DNA of 52,200 nt from Nocardia acidivorans NBRC 108247 (lineage in GTDB: Bacteria; Actinomycetota; Actinomycetes; Mycobacteriales; Mycobacteriaceae). The DNA is taken from the NCBI RefSeq assembly GCF_001625085.1, contig NZ_BDAW01000067.1:1-52200 (forward strand), written 5' to 3'. Both the position numbers and the translations under genes were made by a program. This document shows, one piece after another, positions 16,094 to 24,566 of the stretch. The stretch's first letter is position 1, and every line of letters starts with the position of its first letter. Under the pieces are notes generated by a model that worked only from the letters and a program-made list of their open reading frames with translations, was not told the origin of the DNA and made no database searches.

Positions 16094-17131
16094 TCAGAGG
16101 GGTGGGAGGGCGGCGTCGGCGACGACCGCGGTGGCCGCGGCGACGGTGAGTGCGGCGGTCGTGAGGTGGGTACGGCGGTAGTGAGTGGTCAGGACCGCGA
16201 CGAACTCGCGCAGGAAGGCGGCCGGGATGAAGTATGCGGCGGTGCGGGAGCCGACCACCGCGGCGTCGATTCCGGCGCGTCGAGTGAGTGCCGCGGTTCG
16301 CAGTACGTGAAAACTGCTGGTGACGACAGTCATTCGAATCCGGTCGGCTGGGATGCCGCGAATATCAAGCTGGCGCAGGCAGTTTCGGATGTTCTCCGCG
16401 GTATTGCGCGAATATCGTTCGCGGACGATGGCATGTGCTGGAATGCCGTGCGCCACCAGGTACCTGGCCATGGCATCGGCTTCGCAGGTGCCCTCATCGC
16501 CGCCCTGACCGCCACAGGTGACGACCACCGGTTGCGCGCACTCCACCGACGCGGCGTGATAGGCGGTGATCGCGCGGTCCAGGCGACCGGCCAGCAACGG
16601 GGTGACCGACCTGCCGTCGAGCCCGCAACCGAGGATCACTATCGCATCGGCCTGTGATCGAGCGGGCAGGGTGCGATAGAGCAGCGCGTACCCGCCGAAT
16701 GCCAGCAGATGCAGTATGAGATAGCCGCCCGCGGCGCACACGAGCATGGCCAGCTCGATCAGCGCCGCCGGGACCGGCACCGCGATCGCGATCGCGGCGA
16801 TCACGACCCCCATCATCACCAGTCCCGCACCGACTACCGCCGGGGAGAGCGTGGTCAGCGACCGCCCTTCTCGCCGCACCACGGTGAACCCGTTCGCTAT
16901 CAACGCGATTCCGATGCAGCACAGCGCCAATGCCGCGGCGCACGAGCCCTGCGGCACCGTCACCGAGATCGCGACCACATCGGCGGCGACTGCGGCCGAC
17001 CCGGCCACGAGTAGCAGTACCGCCCCCAGCAATACGAACCCCGTCGACAATCGGCGCGGTTCGCGGACCACGCGAAAAGCCCCGAGGGCCAACAAGAACA
17101 AGCCGATGGACAGCAACGCCGCGGTCATCAT
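16094..17131 (-). CDS. YdcF/SanA-type membrane protein (DUF218)
   Basis: A 345-residue protein. The first about 155 residues contain five hydrophobic segments; then a soluble DUF218 domain starts at DAIVILGCGLDGRSVTPLLAGRLDRA, continues with PVVVTCGGQGGDEGTCEADAM, RERYSRNTAENIRN and TVVTSSFHVLRTA. This family (YdcF, ElyC, SanA) is linked to envelope biogenesis and undecaprenyl-lipid use; the reaction is unsettled. AGGGAGG lies three to five bases before tandem ATGs at 17131 and 17128. Its downstream end is followed by a 166-base gap before nrtR's stop (convergent). Confidence 0.88.
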   Translation of the reverse strand: MMTAALLSIGLFLLALGAFRVVREPRRLSTGFVLLGAVLLLVAGSAAVAADVVAISVTVPQGSCAAALALCCIGIALIANGFTVVRREGRSLTTLSPAVVGAGLVMMGVVIAAIAIAVPVPAALIELAMLVCAAGGYLILHLLAFGGYALLYRTLPARSQADAIVILGCGLDGRSVTPLLAGRLDRAITAYHAASVECAQPVVVTCGGQGGDEGTCEADAMARYLVAHGIPAHAIVRERYSRNTAENIRNCLRQLDIRGIPADRIRMTVVTSSFHVLRTAALTRRAGIDAAVVGSRTAAYFIPAAFLREFVAVLTTHYRRTHLTTAALTVAAATAVVADAALPPL

Positions 17132-17363
17132 CAGTCCTCCCTACTCATTGCCATCGTGGAACCACAGCATCGGCGCCTGTCACCGACACAGAGTCGATTC
17201 CCCTTCCTGCCCGTGGGCAAACACACTGTTTCTGGAGAGCAAAAGCCCGGCAAAGCGGAATGCGATCCGACATCCCAGTGCCCAGAATCGCACCTTCGCC
17301 GGAATCAGCCGCACCGGCAATACCGATGTCACGACGCTCCCGCGCGGATGCAAAATCGTTGGT

Positions 17364-17855
17364 ATGCAGCGCATTCCGTTCGATATGGACGCTTACGTCC
17401 AGCGTGTACGCTCGGGCCCCTGTTTCATCTGCGAGGTCGTTGCCAACTCCGGCAGCGACGGATGGCACGAGGTCGTGGCCCAAACCGACGACAGTATCGC
17501 CTTCCTCTGCAAATACCCGACCTTGCCGGGCCATGTGCTGGTTGCGCCGAAGAACCATCACGAGCACGTAGTCCGCGACTTCAGCGAAGAGGCCTTTCTC
17601 CAGCTGATGCGCTTGGTGCATCGCGTCGCGAGGGCAGTGGAGGCAACGCTCGAAGTCGAGCGAACCTACCTACTGAGCCTGGGCAGCCGACAAGGCAATT
17701 CCCATGTGCACTGGCACATCTCGCCACTACCCCCTGGTATCCCCTACCGCGAGCAACAGTTCCACGCATTGATGGCGGAGAACGGCGTGCTGGCGTGGAC
17801 AACCGATCAGGCCGGTGCGCTGGCCGCCCGTTTGCGCACAGCCCTCTCGCGCTGA
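17364..17855 (+). CDS. HIT-family (histidine triad) hydrolase
   Basis: A 163-residue protein with CFIC near the start (residues 20-23), LPGHVLVAPKNHHEHV (54-69) and the catalytic histidine triad HVHWHI (114-119). HIT proteins are nucleotide hydrolases or transferases acting on AMP-linked substrates or dinucleoside polyphosphates. Weak ribosome site. The 232 bases upstream hold no gene that I can support. Confidence 0.88.
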   Translation: MQRIPFDMDAYVQRVRSGPCFICEVVANSGSDGWHEVVAQTDDSIAFLCKYPTLPGHVLVAPKNHHEHVVRDFSEEAFLQLMRLVHRVARAVEATLEVERTYLLSLGSRQGNSHVHWHISPLPPGIPYREQQFHALMAENGVLAWTTDQAGALAARLRTALSR

Positions 17856-18007
17856 ATCGAACCGCTGGCCCAAATCTCGGCATACCTCTGAATTAGAGGC
17901 ATGACCGACAGTCTCATACTGCGGGGCCTGGCGGGCGATCGATTATCACGGCACCACGGACCAGTGGTTTTATGGGATTCGTAAGCGGATTCCCAGAGTG
18001 ATCATCC

Positions 18008-18013
18008 TATAGT
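18008..18013 (+). promoter_or_regulatory. -10-like hexamer of the small secreted protein gene
   Basis: TATAGT at 18008-18013, within a locally AT-rich stretch, lies 44 bases before the ATG at 18057. No good -35 element is seen at the usual spacing. Confidence 0.4.
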
Positions 18014-18056
18014 CGGCCTTGTTCGGACGTGGGCAGTCGGCCTGCTGAACGGGGGG

Positions 18057-18443
18057 ATGATGAAGCGAATACTGGTGGCGCTGGGAGCATTCGGGATGGC
18101 TGTGGGCCTGGCCATGGGAACTGCGCATGCGGACAGCTTCTCCGGGAGTTCGTCGGGGAGCTGTTCGGGGACGGTGGGCAGTTGGGGTTACTTCTATGCG
18201 TACACCTATCAGTTCGCCTCGATTTCGAACAATACGATCGAAACCGAGGATCATGACTTCGACTTCGACGGCTTCTTGTCCGGAGCCGAGAACGCGCGCC
18301 TGCTCAATGGGAAGAAGAATACCTGGCTCGTGTACCGCCAGGGTGATTTCGACCTCGCGGTGCCGTATGTGAAAGGGGCGGGGCTCTTCGTCCGTGACAA
18401 CCGCGACCGTGACGAGGAGTGGATCAAGCTGTGCAGCTATTGA
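18057..18443 (+). CDS. Small secreted protein, unknown function
   Basis: A 128-residue protein with a clear signal peptide (MMKRILVALGAFGMAVGLA..., cleavage after AHA at about residue 25). The mature part starts with a Ser/Gly-rich stretch, has two cysteines (about 36 and 126) that could form one disulfide linking both ends, and an acidic DHDFDFDGF segment. I do not recognise a family. A G-rich ribosome site immediately precedes tandem ATGs. Confidence 0.8.
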   Translation: MMKRILVALGAFGMAVGLAMGTAHADSFSGSSSGSCSGTVGSWGYFYAYTYQFASISNNTIETEDHDFDFDGFLSGAENARLLNGKKNTWLVYRQGDFDLAVPYVKGAGLFVRDNRDRDEEWIKLCSY

Positions 18444-18560
18444 AAATGAGTAATTGGCGACCGTGGTCGATATACCGGTCGATTCGCATACGTCCGGTTC
18501 ATCCGACGTGAGGTCGAGATCACCTGCGACATAGCCGCGAACCCACCCACTGCGCTCTTG

Positions 18561-18580
18561 ACCTCGACCGCGCTCGAGGT
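18561..18580. promoter_or_regulatory. MerR-type operator upstream of the first VOC gene
   Basis: ACCTCGA (18561-18567) and TCGAGGT (18574-18580) form a perfect inverted repeat with a six-base centre. A -35-like TTGACC begins at 18559 and overlaps its left arm. The layout, a palindrome sitting between -35 and -10, resembles promoters activated by MerR-family regulators (SoxR-like CCTC...GAGG). No MerR gene is in the window. The ATG of the VOC gene is 14 bases downstream. Confidence 0.5.
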
Positions 18581-18594
18581 TGCACCATCGGTGG

Positions 18595-18984
18595 ATGCGA
18601 CTCAATCAGGTCACCGTGGGAAGTACCGATCTTGCTCGTTCCGAGCGGTTCTATCGGCTTCTCGGGCTGAGACTTATCGTCAAGAACGACCACTATCTGC
18701 GGTTCGAATGTCCGGACGGGGGTAGTACGTTCTCGCTCGATCTGGTCCGGGGGGTCCCGGAGGATGAGCGGGTGACCGTCTACTTCGAGGCGGACGATCT
18801 CGATGAGGAATGCGCGCGGTTGGTGCGGGCGGGGATCGTGTTCGACCGGCCGCCCGGCGACCAGCCTTGGCTGTGGCGCGAAGCGCGGCTTCGTGATCCC
18901 GACGGGCACCTCCTGTGCTTGTTCCGGGGCGGCGACAATCGGCGCAATCCCCCATGGCGGCTTGCTGATTCAGCTCTCGGGTGA
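18595..18984 (+). CDS. VOC-family (glyoxalase/dioxygenase fold) protein 1
   Basis: A 129-residue protein with the vicinal-oxygen-chelate fold: first module RLNQVTVGSTDLARSERFYRLLGL, second half VTVYFEADDLDEECARLVRAG, and a terminal RDPDGHLLCLF. The first-strand position that often carries a metal-binding His reads Gln here, so metal chemistry is uncertain. Members include glyoxalases, bleomycin-resistance proteins and extradiol dioxygenases. The ATG at 18595 is preferred to an upstream one at 18580 because it starts the first beta strand. Confidence 0.82.
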   Translation: MRLNQVTVGSTDLARSERFYRLLGLRLIVKNDHYLRFECPDGGSTFSLDLVRGVPEDERVTVYFEADDLDEECARLVRAGIVFDRPPGDQPWLWREARLRDPDGHLLCLFRGGDNRRNPPWRLADSALG

Positions 18985-19034
18985 GATACGTTCACATCCC
19001 GTCCATCCGCGGCGACCGCGCGTAGGGTCGGCGC

Positions 19035-19439
19035 ATGGCATGCAGGATTACCGAACTTGTCATCGATTGTGCCGACCCGCGCCGGCTGGCGGACTTCTGG
19101 TGCGAAGTCCTCGGGTATGTCGAGATCGATTCGGACGATGCGGATGTGGAGATCGGGCCGCCGGGATCCACGGTGGGCGGACCGTCGATCACGCTGTTGT
19201 TCAGCCGGAGCGCGGATCCGCGACGCGGGAAGTTGCCGATGCATCTGGATGTGAACGCGACCGATCGCGATCAGGATGCGGAGTTGCGGCGGTTGTTGGC
19301 CGCGGGAGCGCGGAAAGTTGATATCGGGCAGACCGGGGACGAGTCATGGCATGTGCTGGCCGACCCGGAGGGGAATGAGTTCTGCCTGCTTCGGCCGCGG
19401 GTTGCCGCACTGAATCCGGTTGGCGCGGAACGCGAATGA
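19035..19439 (+). CDS. VOC-family protein 2 (glyoxalase-like)
   Basis: A 134-residue single-domain glyoxalase-like protein: ITELVIDCADPRRLADFWCEVLGY at the start, PMHLDVNATDRDQDAELRRLLAAGA in the middle and WHVLADPEGNEFCLL at the end with the terminal Glu typical of metal binding. It follows VOC protein 1 by 50 bases and may be co-transcribed, but the two are not close in sequence, so this is not a simple tandem duplication. Confidence 0.85.
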   Translation: MACRITELVIDCADPRRLADFWCEVLGYVEIDSDDADVEIGPPGSTVGGPSITLLFSRSADPRRGKLPMHLDVNATDRDQDAELRRLLAAGARKVDIGQTGDESWHVLADPEGNEFCLLRPRVAALNPVGAERE

Positions 19440-19502
19440 CCGCCCCCGCCACGAAAAGACAGGGCGGCGGCGGTTGGACGCGGCGCTGAATGCGCGCGGA
19501 AA

Positions 19503-19679
19503 TCACCAACCGCGGTTGCGGTGTTTGGCGGTGCGCTTGTACTGGCGTGCGCTCGGAATCGGTTGCGCCGCATTGGATTGACGGAGGGCGTGGCGCTGCC
19601 GCCAGGCGCTGAGGTCCGGTCGTTCCGCCGGGACCGTCGCGGTGTCCGGGGCACGATCGGCGTGTGGTGCGGCTTTCAT
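19503..19679 (-). CDS. Small basic protein (58 residues), unknown
   Basis: The frame from ATG 19679 has GGGAGA six bases upstream and ends at TGA 19503. The protein starts MKAAPHADRAPDTATV and ends with a basic RQYKRTAKHRNRGW. There is no signal peptide or membrane segment. It is 68 bases downstream of the Rv1591-like gene on the same strand, so it may be the last gene of the bioB transcript. I do not recognise it. Confidence 0.55.
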   Translation of the reverse strand: MKAAPHADRAPDTATVPAERPDLSAWRQRHALRQSNAAQPIPSARQYKRTAKHRNRGW

Positions 19680-19747
19680 GGCCGATCTCCCTGCGATGTC
19701 GTGAGCACACCACGGTAGGGGGATTCGGCCGGTGGATCCAGCGAATT

Positions 19748-20464
19748 TCAGCGGGTGGTTTCGGAGCCGGGGGCGTCGAAGGGCACGACGGGATCGCGGG
19801 GGCCGTAGTTCGCACCGACGTTTCCACCGGGGCCGTCGTATGGGCCGTAGCTGATCGCGGAGCCGTACTGCCCGGGCGCCAGCACGATCGGCTCCTGCGG
19901 GCGACCGCCGAAGGGCAGGAATTCGCCGCTGCCGAGGTCATCGGAGGTGCTCAGAGCCGCCATGATCAATACGACCAGCACCGCGACCAGAGGCTGCACC
20001 AGCAGCGCGGGCCACCCCTCCACGGTCGGCGCGAACTCGACGATCGTATGGACCGCCGGATGCGAGGGCCGCGAATGTCGTTGCTCGGCAATGGCTTCGC
20101 CCACCCAGCGCAGCATCGACGATCCGAGCGCGGATCCGGCCAGTAGCCCGAGCAGCAGCAACGGCCCGCGCACGCTCCGCCAACGCCAGGCCGCGGCGGT
20201 CGACAGCACCGCGATCACCACGCCGAGGAGGACGAAGATCGCGACCGCGTCGAATCGATGCGTGCTCTCCCCCGTCAGCGCCGCACCTCGTTCGGGATCG
20301 ACCACCAGCAATTGCTCGGCGGGTGCGAGGAATCCCCACAGCACCCCGCCCAGCGCGCTCACCGCGGCGATGCCGGCGAACACCACCGCCGCCGCGCGCA
20401 CCTCACGCATCAGGGTGTCGATGCGGGCGGCGGGCTGCTCGGCAGCGGTGAATGTGGTTGCCAC
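19748..20464 (-). CDS. Rv1591-like membrane protein (bioB operon)
   Basis: A 238-residue protein with four hydrophobic segments (about 25-45, 70-92, 98-116 and 158-175), starting with a charged tail and ending in a Gly/Pro/Tyr-rich tail. Position and topology match M. tuberculosis Rv1591, which follows bioB and Rv1590. Function is unknown; an envelope or transport role linked to biotin is inference. The GTG start at 20464 overlaps the stop of bsaP (TAGTG), so the two are translationally coupled. Confidence 0.75.
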   Translation of the reverse strand: MATTFTAAEQPAARIDTLMREVRAAAVVFAGIAAVSALGGVLWGFLAPAEQLLVVDPERGAALTGESTHRFDAVAIFVLLGVVIAVLSTAAAWRWRSVRGPLLLLGLLAGSALGSSMLRWVGEAIAEQRHSRPSHPAVHTIVEFAPTVEGWPALLVQPLVAVLVVLIMAALSTSDDLGSGEFLPFGGRPQEPIVLAPGQYGSAISYGPYDGPGGNVGANYGPRDPVVPFDAPGSETTR

Positions 20465-20691
20465 TAGCGGCGTTCCAGCTGATGTGATTCGAGCACACCG
20501 TGCCGTGAGCATTTGGCCCACCAGCCGTCGGGGCTCACCTGCACGATCATGCGGCGGCCGCAGTGCTCACAGAACCGCGGCGGCTCCAACCCCATGGCGG
20601 CGGCCGGCGGAATCGGATCGTCGAGACCCGGCACCACTCGCTTACCCGTGAAGGGGTTGTAGCGCTCCTCTATATCCACGTTCACGCCCAC
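20464..20691 (-). CDS. bsaP: BsaP-like biotin synthase auxiliary protein
   Basis: A 75-residue protein with a conserved YNPFTGKRV start, then CEHCGRRM (Cys41, Cys44) and KCSRHG (Cys61, His64), a likely metal or Fe-S binding site. M. tuberculosis Rv1590 holds the same place after bioB and has been reported as BsaP, an auxiliary protein needed for activity of mycobacterial biotin synthase. Several GTG codons (20691, 20685, 20679) could start it; AGGTGG upstream favours the shortest. It is 86 bases after bioB and coupled to the next gene. Confidence 0.8.
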   Translation of the reverse strand: MGVNVDIEERYNPFTGKRVVPGLDDPIPPAAAMGLEPPRFCEHCGRRMIVQVSPDGWWAKCSRHGVLESHQLERR

Positions 20692-20777
20692 CTGTGTGTT
20701 GAGATTCTCGATGCCTCAGCGCAGGACACCGCAAACGAGCCCTTCGTAGATTACCGGTTTCCGATAGCCCGCCGATG

Positions 20778-21815
20778 TCAGAGGGTTTCGTTGAGCGCCT
20801 TGATCGGCATCTTGAGCTCGCCGAGCAGATCGATATCGGCTTCGGCGGGTCGGCCCAGGGTGGTGAGGTAGTTGCCGACGATGACGGCGTTGATACCGCC
20901 GAGGATGCCCTGCTTGGCACCGAGGTCGCCGAGGGTGATCTCGCGACCGCCCGCGAAGCGCAGGATGGTGCGCGGCAGCGCCAGGCGGAAGGCGGCGACG
21001 GCACGCAGCGCATCCGCGGCGGGCAGCACCTCGAGGTCGCCGAAGGGGGTGCCCGGGCGCGGGTTGAGGAAGTTCAACGGCACCTCGTCGGGCTCCAATT
21101 CGGCCAGCTGCGCGGCGAATTCGGCACGCTGCTCGATGGATTCGCCCATACCGAGAATGCCTCCGGAGCACACCTCCATCCCGGCCTCGCGCACCATGCG
21201 CAGAGTGTCCCAGCGCTCTTCGTAGGAGTGCGTGGTGACCACATTCGGGAAGTGCGACTTGGCGGTCTCGAGGTTGTGGTTGTAGCGGTGCACGCCCATG
21301 GCGGCGAGCTGATCGACCTGCTCCTGGTTGAGCATGCCCAGCGAGCAGGCGACCTGGATGTCGACCTCATTGCGAATGGCCTCGACACCGGCGGCGACCT
21401 GCGCCATCAGCCGCTCGTCCGGACCGCGCACGGCCGCGACGATGCAGAATTCGGTGGCGCCGGTCTTGGCGGTCTGCTTGGCGGCCTCGACCAGGCTCGG
21501 GATATCGAGCCAGGCGGCGCGCACCGGAGACTGGAACAGGCCGGACTGTGAACAGAAGTGGCAGTCCTCGGGGCAGCCGCCGGTCTTGAGCGAGATGATG
21601 CCCTCGACCTCGACCTCGGGACCGCACCACTTCATGCGCACGTCGTGGGCGAGCGCGAGCAGCTCCTCGAGGCGGTCGTCGCCGAGGCGCAGTACCTCGA
21701 CGGTCTGCTCCTGGGTGAGGCCGACGCCGCGCTCGAGCACCTGCTCGCGGGCGATCGTCAGAATGTCTTCGCCTGCCGCGCTGTCGGCTTCGGTCCTGAC
21801 GGCTGCTTGGGTCAT
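20778..21815 (-). CDS. bioB: Biotin synthase
   Basis: A 345-residue radical-SAM enzyme that inserts sulfur into dethiobiotin, the last step of biotin synthesis. The SAM cluster motif CPEDCHFC gives Cys81, Cys85 and Cys88; further blocks are ACSLGML, HRYNHNLET, CSGGILGMGE and PLNFLNPRPGTP. Length is typical. AAGGGA precedes the ATG at 21815. A BioQ box lies 42 bases upstream, shared with the divergent bioQ. Confidence 0.98.
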   Translation of the reverse strand: MTQAAVRTEADSAAGEDILTIAREQVLERGVGLTQEQTVEVLRLGDDRLEELLALAHDVRMKWCGPEVEVEGIISLKTGGCPEDCHFCSQSGLFQSPVRAAWLDIPSLVEAAKQTAKTGATEFCIVAAVRGPDERLMAQVAAGVEAIRNEVDIQVACSLGMLNQEQVDQLAAMGVHRYNHNLETAKSHFPNVVTTHSYEERWDTLRMVREAGMEVCSGGILGMGESIEQRAEFAAQLAELEPDEVPLNFLNPRPGTPFGDLEVLPAADALRAVAAFRLALPRTILRFAGGREITLGDLGAKQGILGGINAVIVGNYLTTLGRPAEADIDLLGELKMPIKALNETL

Positions 21816-21856
21816 TGACTCGAATCCCTTCGTCCGGCCGGTGTGGCCGAGCAACT

Positions 21857-21869
21857 TGAACGGTGTTCA
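21857..21869. promoter_or_regulatory. BioQ box 1 (bioB/bioQ)
   Basis: TGAAC-GGT-GTTCA, a perfect 5+3+5 palindrome between divergent bioB and bioQ. The same motif occurs at 31303-31315 and 32972-32984 in front of other biotin genes. It would let BioQ repress bioB and itself. A TAGGCT hexamer at 21873-21878 is a -10 candidate beside it. Confidence 0.88.
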
Positions 21870-21923
21870 GGGTAGGCTAGCAGTCCGGAACGTGAGCCGG
21901 AACACGAAGGGGTCGGATTCTCA

Positions 21924-22508
21924 GTGCAACTGCACCGCACGGATGTGGTCGACGGGGCCATCGCCATTCTCGACCGGTACGGACTGGCCGATCTCACCAT
22001 GCGGCGGCTGGCGGGATCACTGCACGTGCAGCCCGGTGCGCTGTACTGGCACTTCCCCAATAAGCAGGCCCTGCTCGGTGCGGTCGCGGACCGCATTCTC
22101 GCCCCCATGGACGAACCGGTCGAGACAACCGAATGGTCCGGCCAGATCACCGAATTGGCGCACCGTCTGCGCTCCTGCCTGCTCGCCTACCGCGACGGCG
22201 CCGAATTGGTCTCCGCCACCTACGCTTCCAGGCTCACCACCAGCAAGGGCCGAGAGCGCATGGCCGGAGCCGCGATTCGCGCGGGCATGACCCGCGAGGA
22301 AGCCGACCTCGCCGCCTACACCCTGCTCTACTACGTCCTGGGCCAAACCGTGGACGAGCAATCCCGCATCCAAATGGATTCCGTCGGAGCACTTTCCGAG
22401 GAAACCTCCCCCCTCTACGACACCCCCGACGCAACCTCCCGCTTCGACTTCGGCCTGCAACTGTTCATCTCCGGCGTGCGCCACCTACTCGGCACCCGCG
22501 TGCGCTGA
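21924..22508 (+). CDS. bioQ: BioQ: TetR-family repressor of biotin genes
   Basis: A 194-residue TetR-family protein. The N-terminal helix-turn-helix is at residues about 20-55 (LADLTMRRLAGSLHVQPGALYWHFPNK); the rest is a helical ligand/dimer domain. Divergent placement next to bioB, and the shared palindrome, match BioQ of Corynebacterium and Mycobacterium. The start is GTG 21924, with AAGGGG about ten bases upstream. Confidence 0.88.
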   Translation: MQLHRTDVVDGAIAILDRYGLADLTMRRLAGSLHVQPGALYWHFPNKQALLGAVADRILAPMDEPVETTEWSGQITELAHRLRSCLLAYRDGAELVSATYASRLTTSKGRERMAGAAIRAGMTREEADLAAYTLLYYVLGQTVDEQSRIQMDSVGALSEETSPLYDTPDATSRFDFGLQLFISGVRHLLGTRVR

Positions 22509-22768
22509 GTACAAACCGCCCTGTCGCAGGGCTGATTCCCGCCTGCGATACGCGGCCATTTTTTGCGCTGAACTTCCCGGCAGCCGACACATCGACATCC
22601 CCTCGATATTCGGTTGAGATAACGCATGTTTCAGTATCCGATTTCGGCAGCGGCCGTGGCACAGTAGGCTTCTCGAGCGAATAGCTCGGATAGGTGCGGT
22701 GACCACCTCGTGTCGCGGTAATTCTTCTACGCAGTGTTCGACGCGCAAGGCAACCGATTTTCCACGAC

Positions 22769-23920
22769 TCAGCGGGGCGGGGCGGCGACCGAGATCGGCT
22801 CGCGCTGGGCGAGGCGGATGAAGGGGACGACCTGCTGTTCTATGACGGTGTTGTACTCCTGAGGGCGTTGAATCGGGTTGGCGTGGGCCGTGGTTCGGGT
22901 GGTGACTACCAGGAGTGAGCCGTTGATGCCACCGGATTGTTCGATGAGAACGCGGTGCGAGTAGTCGACGTCGACAATCGGATCACGGTAGGCGTCGTGG
23001 GGGCGGATGAAGACTATTGCGGGGCGGGGTTTTCCATTCGCGGGTTTGGACAGCGCCTGGAGGTCGTCTATCGCACCGCCCGCGACTATTGCCTTGAATT
23101 GGGCTTCGATAAGACCATTGCTGGCGGTGTCGGTGTTGAAGATCTTGTCGTGCAACACATTCTTCGCGGCCTCACGCAGGCGGTCGGCGCGGAAACCGTA
23201 GCGACCGCCGCCCATGAAATTCTCATGGCGGGCGTACATTTCGACGGTGAAGCGCAGCAGGCGGCTTTCGCGGGCACCGGGAATCCAACCGGTCCAGCGC
23301 ATCATCTCCTCGCCCTGATCGCGGGCTTCGGGGCGGACGGCGTGCAAGTCCACGGGCGTGCAATCCAGGATGACCGCCAGGACGCGGCGATCACTGCCGG
23401 TGTGCAGATGTTTGGCGATCTCCAGGGCGATGACACCGCCCATGCTGTGTCCGGCCAGGATCACGTTGCGCGCCTTGGACGCCTCGGTCACCTTCACGAT
23501 CAGATCCGCGATGACCTTGGTATCGATACCGGCATTGTCATACCGCACCGCCCACACCGACCCGAGTTTGCTCAGCGACGGCAGGGCGCGCGCGGTATCA
23601 CCGGCATCGAGGACGCCGAGCCCGACCAGATCGAAGACGGCGGTATCGGCGGCCTGCGGGGTGGAGGGACCTGCGATCGACATGACCGCCGGTTCGGTAC
23701 GCGCCAGCCGGGTGCGCTCGGGCATCACGTCCCAGGCCAGATACTGGGCGAACAGGCCCAGCAGCACCAGCGGAATCAGGCTGCCGCGCAGGATGATCAG
23801 CCTGGTGCGCCGCCAATCCACCCACTCGCGGCCGAGCCGGGATTCGCGCAGGCGGGCCTGCCGCCGCCGATCGTCGTATTCGGAGGCAGTGGACGGACGT
23901 GGATAGCCCGGCAACGCCAT
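22769..23920 (-). CDS. Membrane-anchored alpha/beta-hydrolase
   Basis: A 383-residue protein with an N-terminal basic region, one membrane segment (about residues 42-62, IILRGSLIPLVLLGLFAQYLA) and an outside hydrolase domain. The nucleophile elbow is GHSMGG (Ser about 160). Late residues RPHDAYRDP and HANP are candidates for the acid and base. Lipase or esterase activity is likely; the substrate is unknown. GGTGGA is six bases before the ATG. The 260 bases between its stop and bioQ's stop hold nothing that I can support as a gene. Confidence 0.82.
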   Translation of the reverse strand: MALPGYPRPSTASEYDDRRRQARLRESRLGREWVDWRRTRLIILRGSLIPLVLLGLFAQYLAWDVMPERTRLARTEPAVMSIAGPSTPQAADTAVFDLVGLGVLDAGDTARALPSLSKLGSVWAVRYDNAGIDTKVIADLIVKVTEASKARNVILAGHSMGGVIALEIAKHLHTGSDRRVLAVILDCTPVDLHAVRPEARDQGEEMMRWTGWIPGARESRLLRFTVEMYARHENFMGGGRYGFRADRLREAAKNVLHDKIFNTDTASNGLIEAQFKAIVAGGAIDDLQALSKPANGKPRPAIVFIRPHDAYRDPIVDVDYSHRVLIEQSGGINGSLLVVTTRTTAHANPIQRPQEYNTVIEQQVVPFIRLAQREPISVAAPPR

Positions 23921-24024
23921 ACCAATCCACCATAGGCACTCGAGCGGTGATCTCGCATCCGACCGCTCCCCGGCGATGGACCGGCGGACGCCCCGGACCG
24001 GGTATTCGCTACCGCCCGGAGGAA

Positions 24025-24504
24025 TCAGCTCGGCGGCGCGGCGGCCTCCTCCCGCTCGGCCAGATCGGCGAGCTTGGCCAGAGACATACGGAAACCGATC
24101 CCATTGTCGTCCGGGGAGAGGCCGGGCGGGAGATTCTCATGCCGGGCGATGACGCGGGTGCCGCCGCGTTCGGACTCCAGCGAATAGGTGATGGTCATTT
24201 CGCCGCGTAGGTCCGGATTCTCGGTTTCGAATTCGACGCTCTGCACCACCTCCGTATCGGGGACGAGGCGCACGAAATGGCCGTGGAAGGTGTCGGTATG
24301 CGCGGAGGTCTTACCCGCCGCGGTGGGGATGTCGTAACTGAGCGAGATTCGGAAGCGGCCTCCGACGCGCGGGTCGAATTCGTGGATGCGACTGGTCATC
24401 CCATCTGGGACCATCCACGTTCGCACGGACCGCGCATCGAGGAGCGCCCGGAAGACATTCGGGCGGGGAGCACTCACGAACCACTCGACGCGGGTGGAGT
24501 TCAT
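24025..24504 (-). CDS. SRPBCC (AHSA1-type) domain protein
   Basis: A 159-residue START/AHSA1-like protein: STRVEWFVSAPRPNVFRALLDARSVRTWMVPDGM, then VGGRFRISL and the C-terminal helix GFRMSLAKLADLAE. These proteins bind hydrophobic ligands or act as stress-related chaperone partners. The start may be ATG 24504 or ATG 24516; neither has a strong ribosome site. It lies just downstream of the histidine kinase on the same strand (about 50 bases) and may share its transcript. Confidence 0.82.
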   Translation of the reverse strand: MNSTRVEWFVSAPRPNVFRALLDARSVRTWMVPDGMTSRIHEFDPRVGGRFRISLSYDIPTAAGKTSAHTDTFHGHFVRLVPDTEVVQSVEFETENPDLRGEMTITYSLESERGGTRVIARHENLPPGLSPDDNGIGFRMSLAKLADLAEREEAAAPPS

Positions 24505-24566
24505 GGCCGCGACCATACGCCGGAGGTACGACCGCGCGAGGCCGGTTCGAGTGGACAGCGCGCAGG

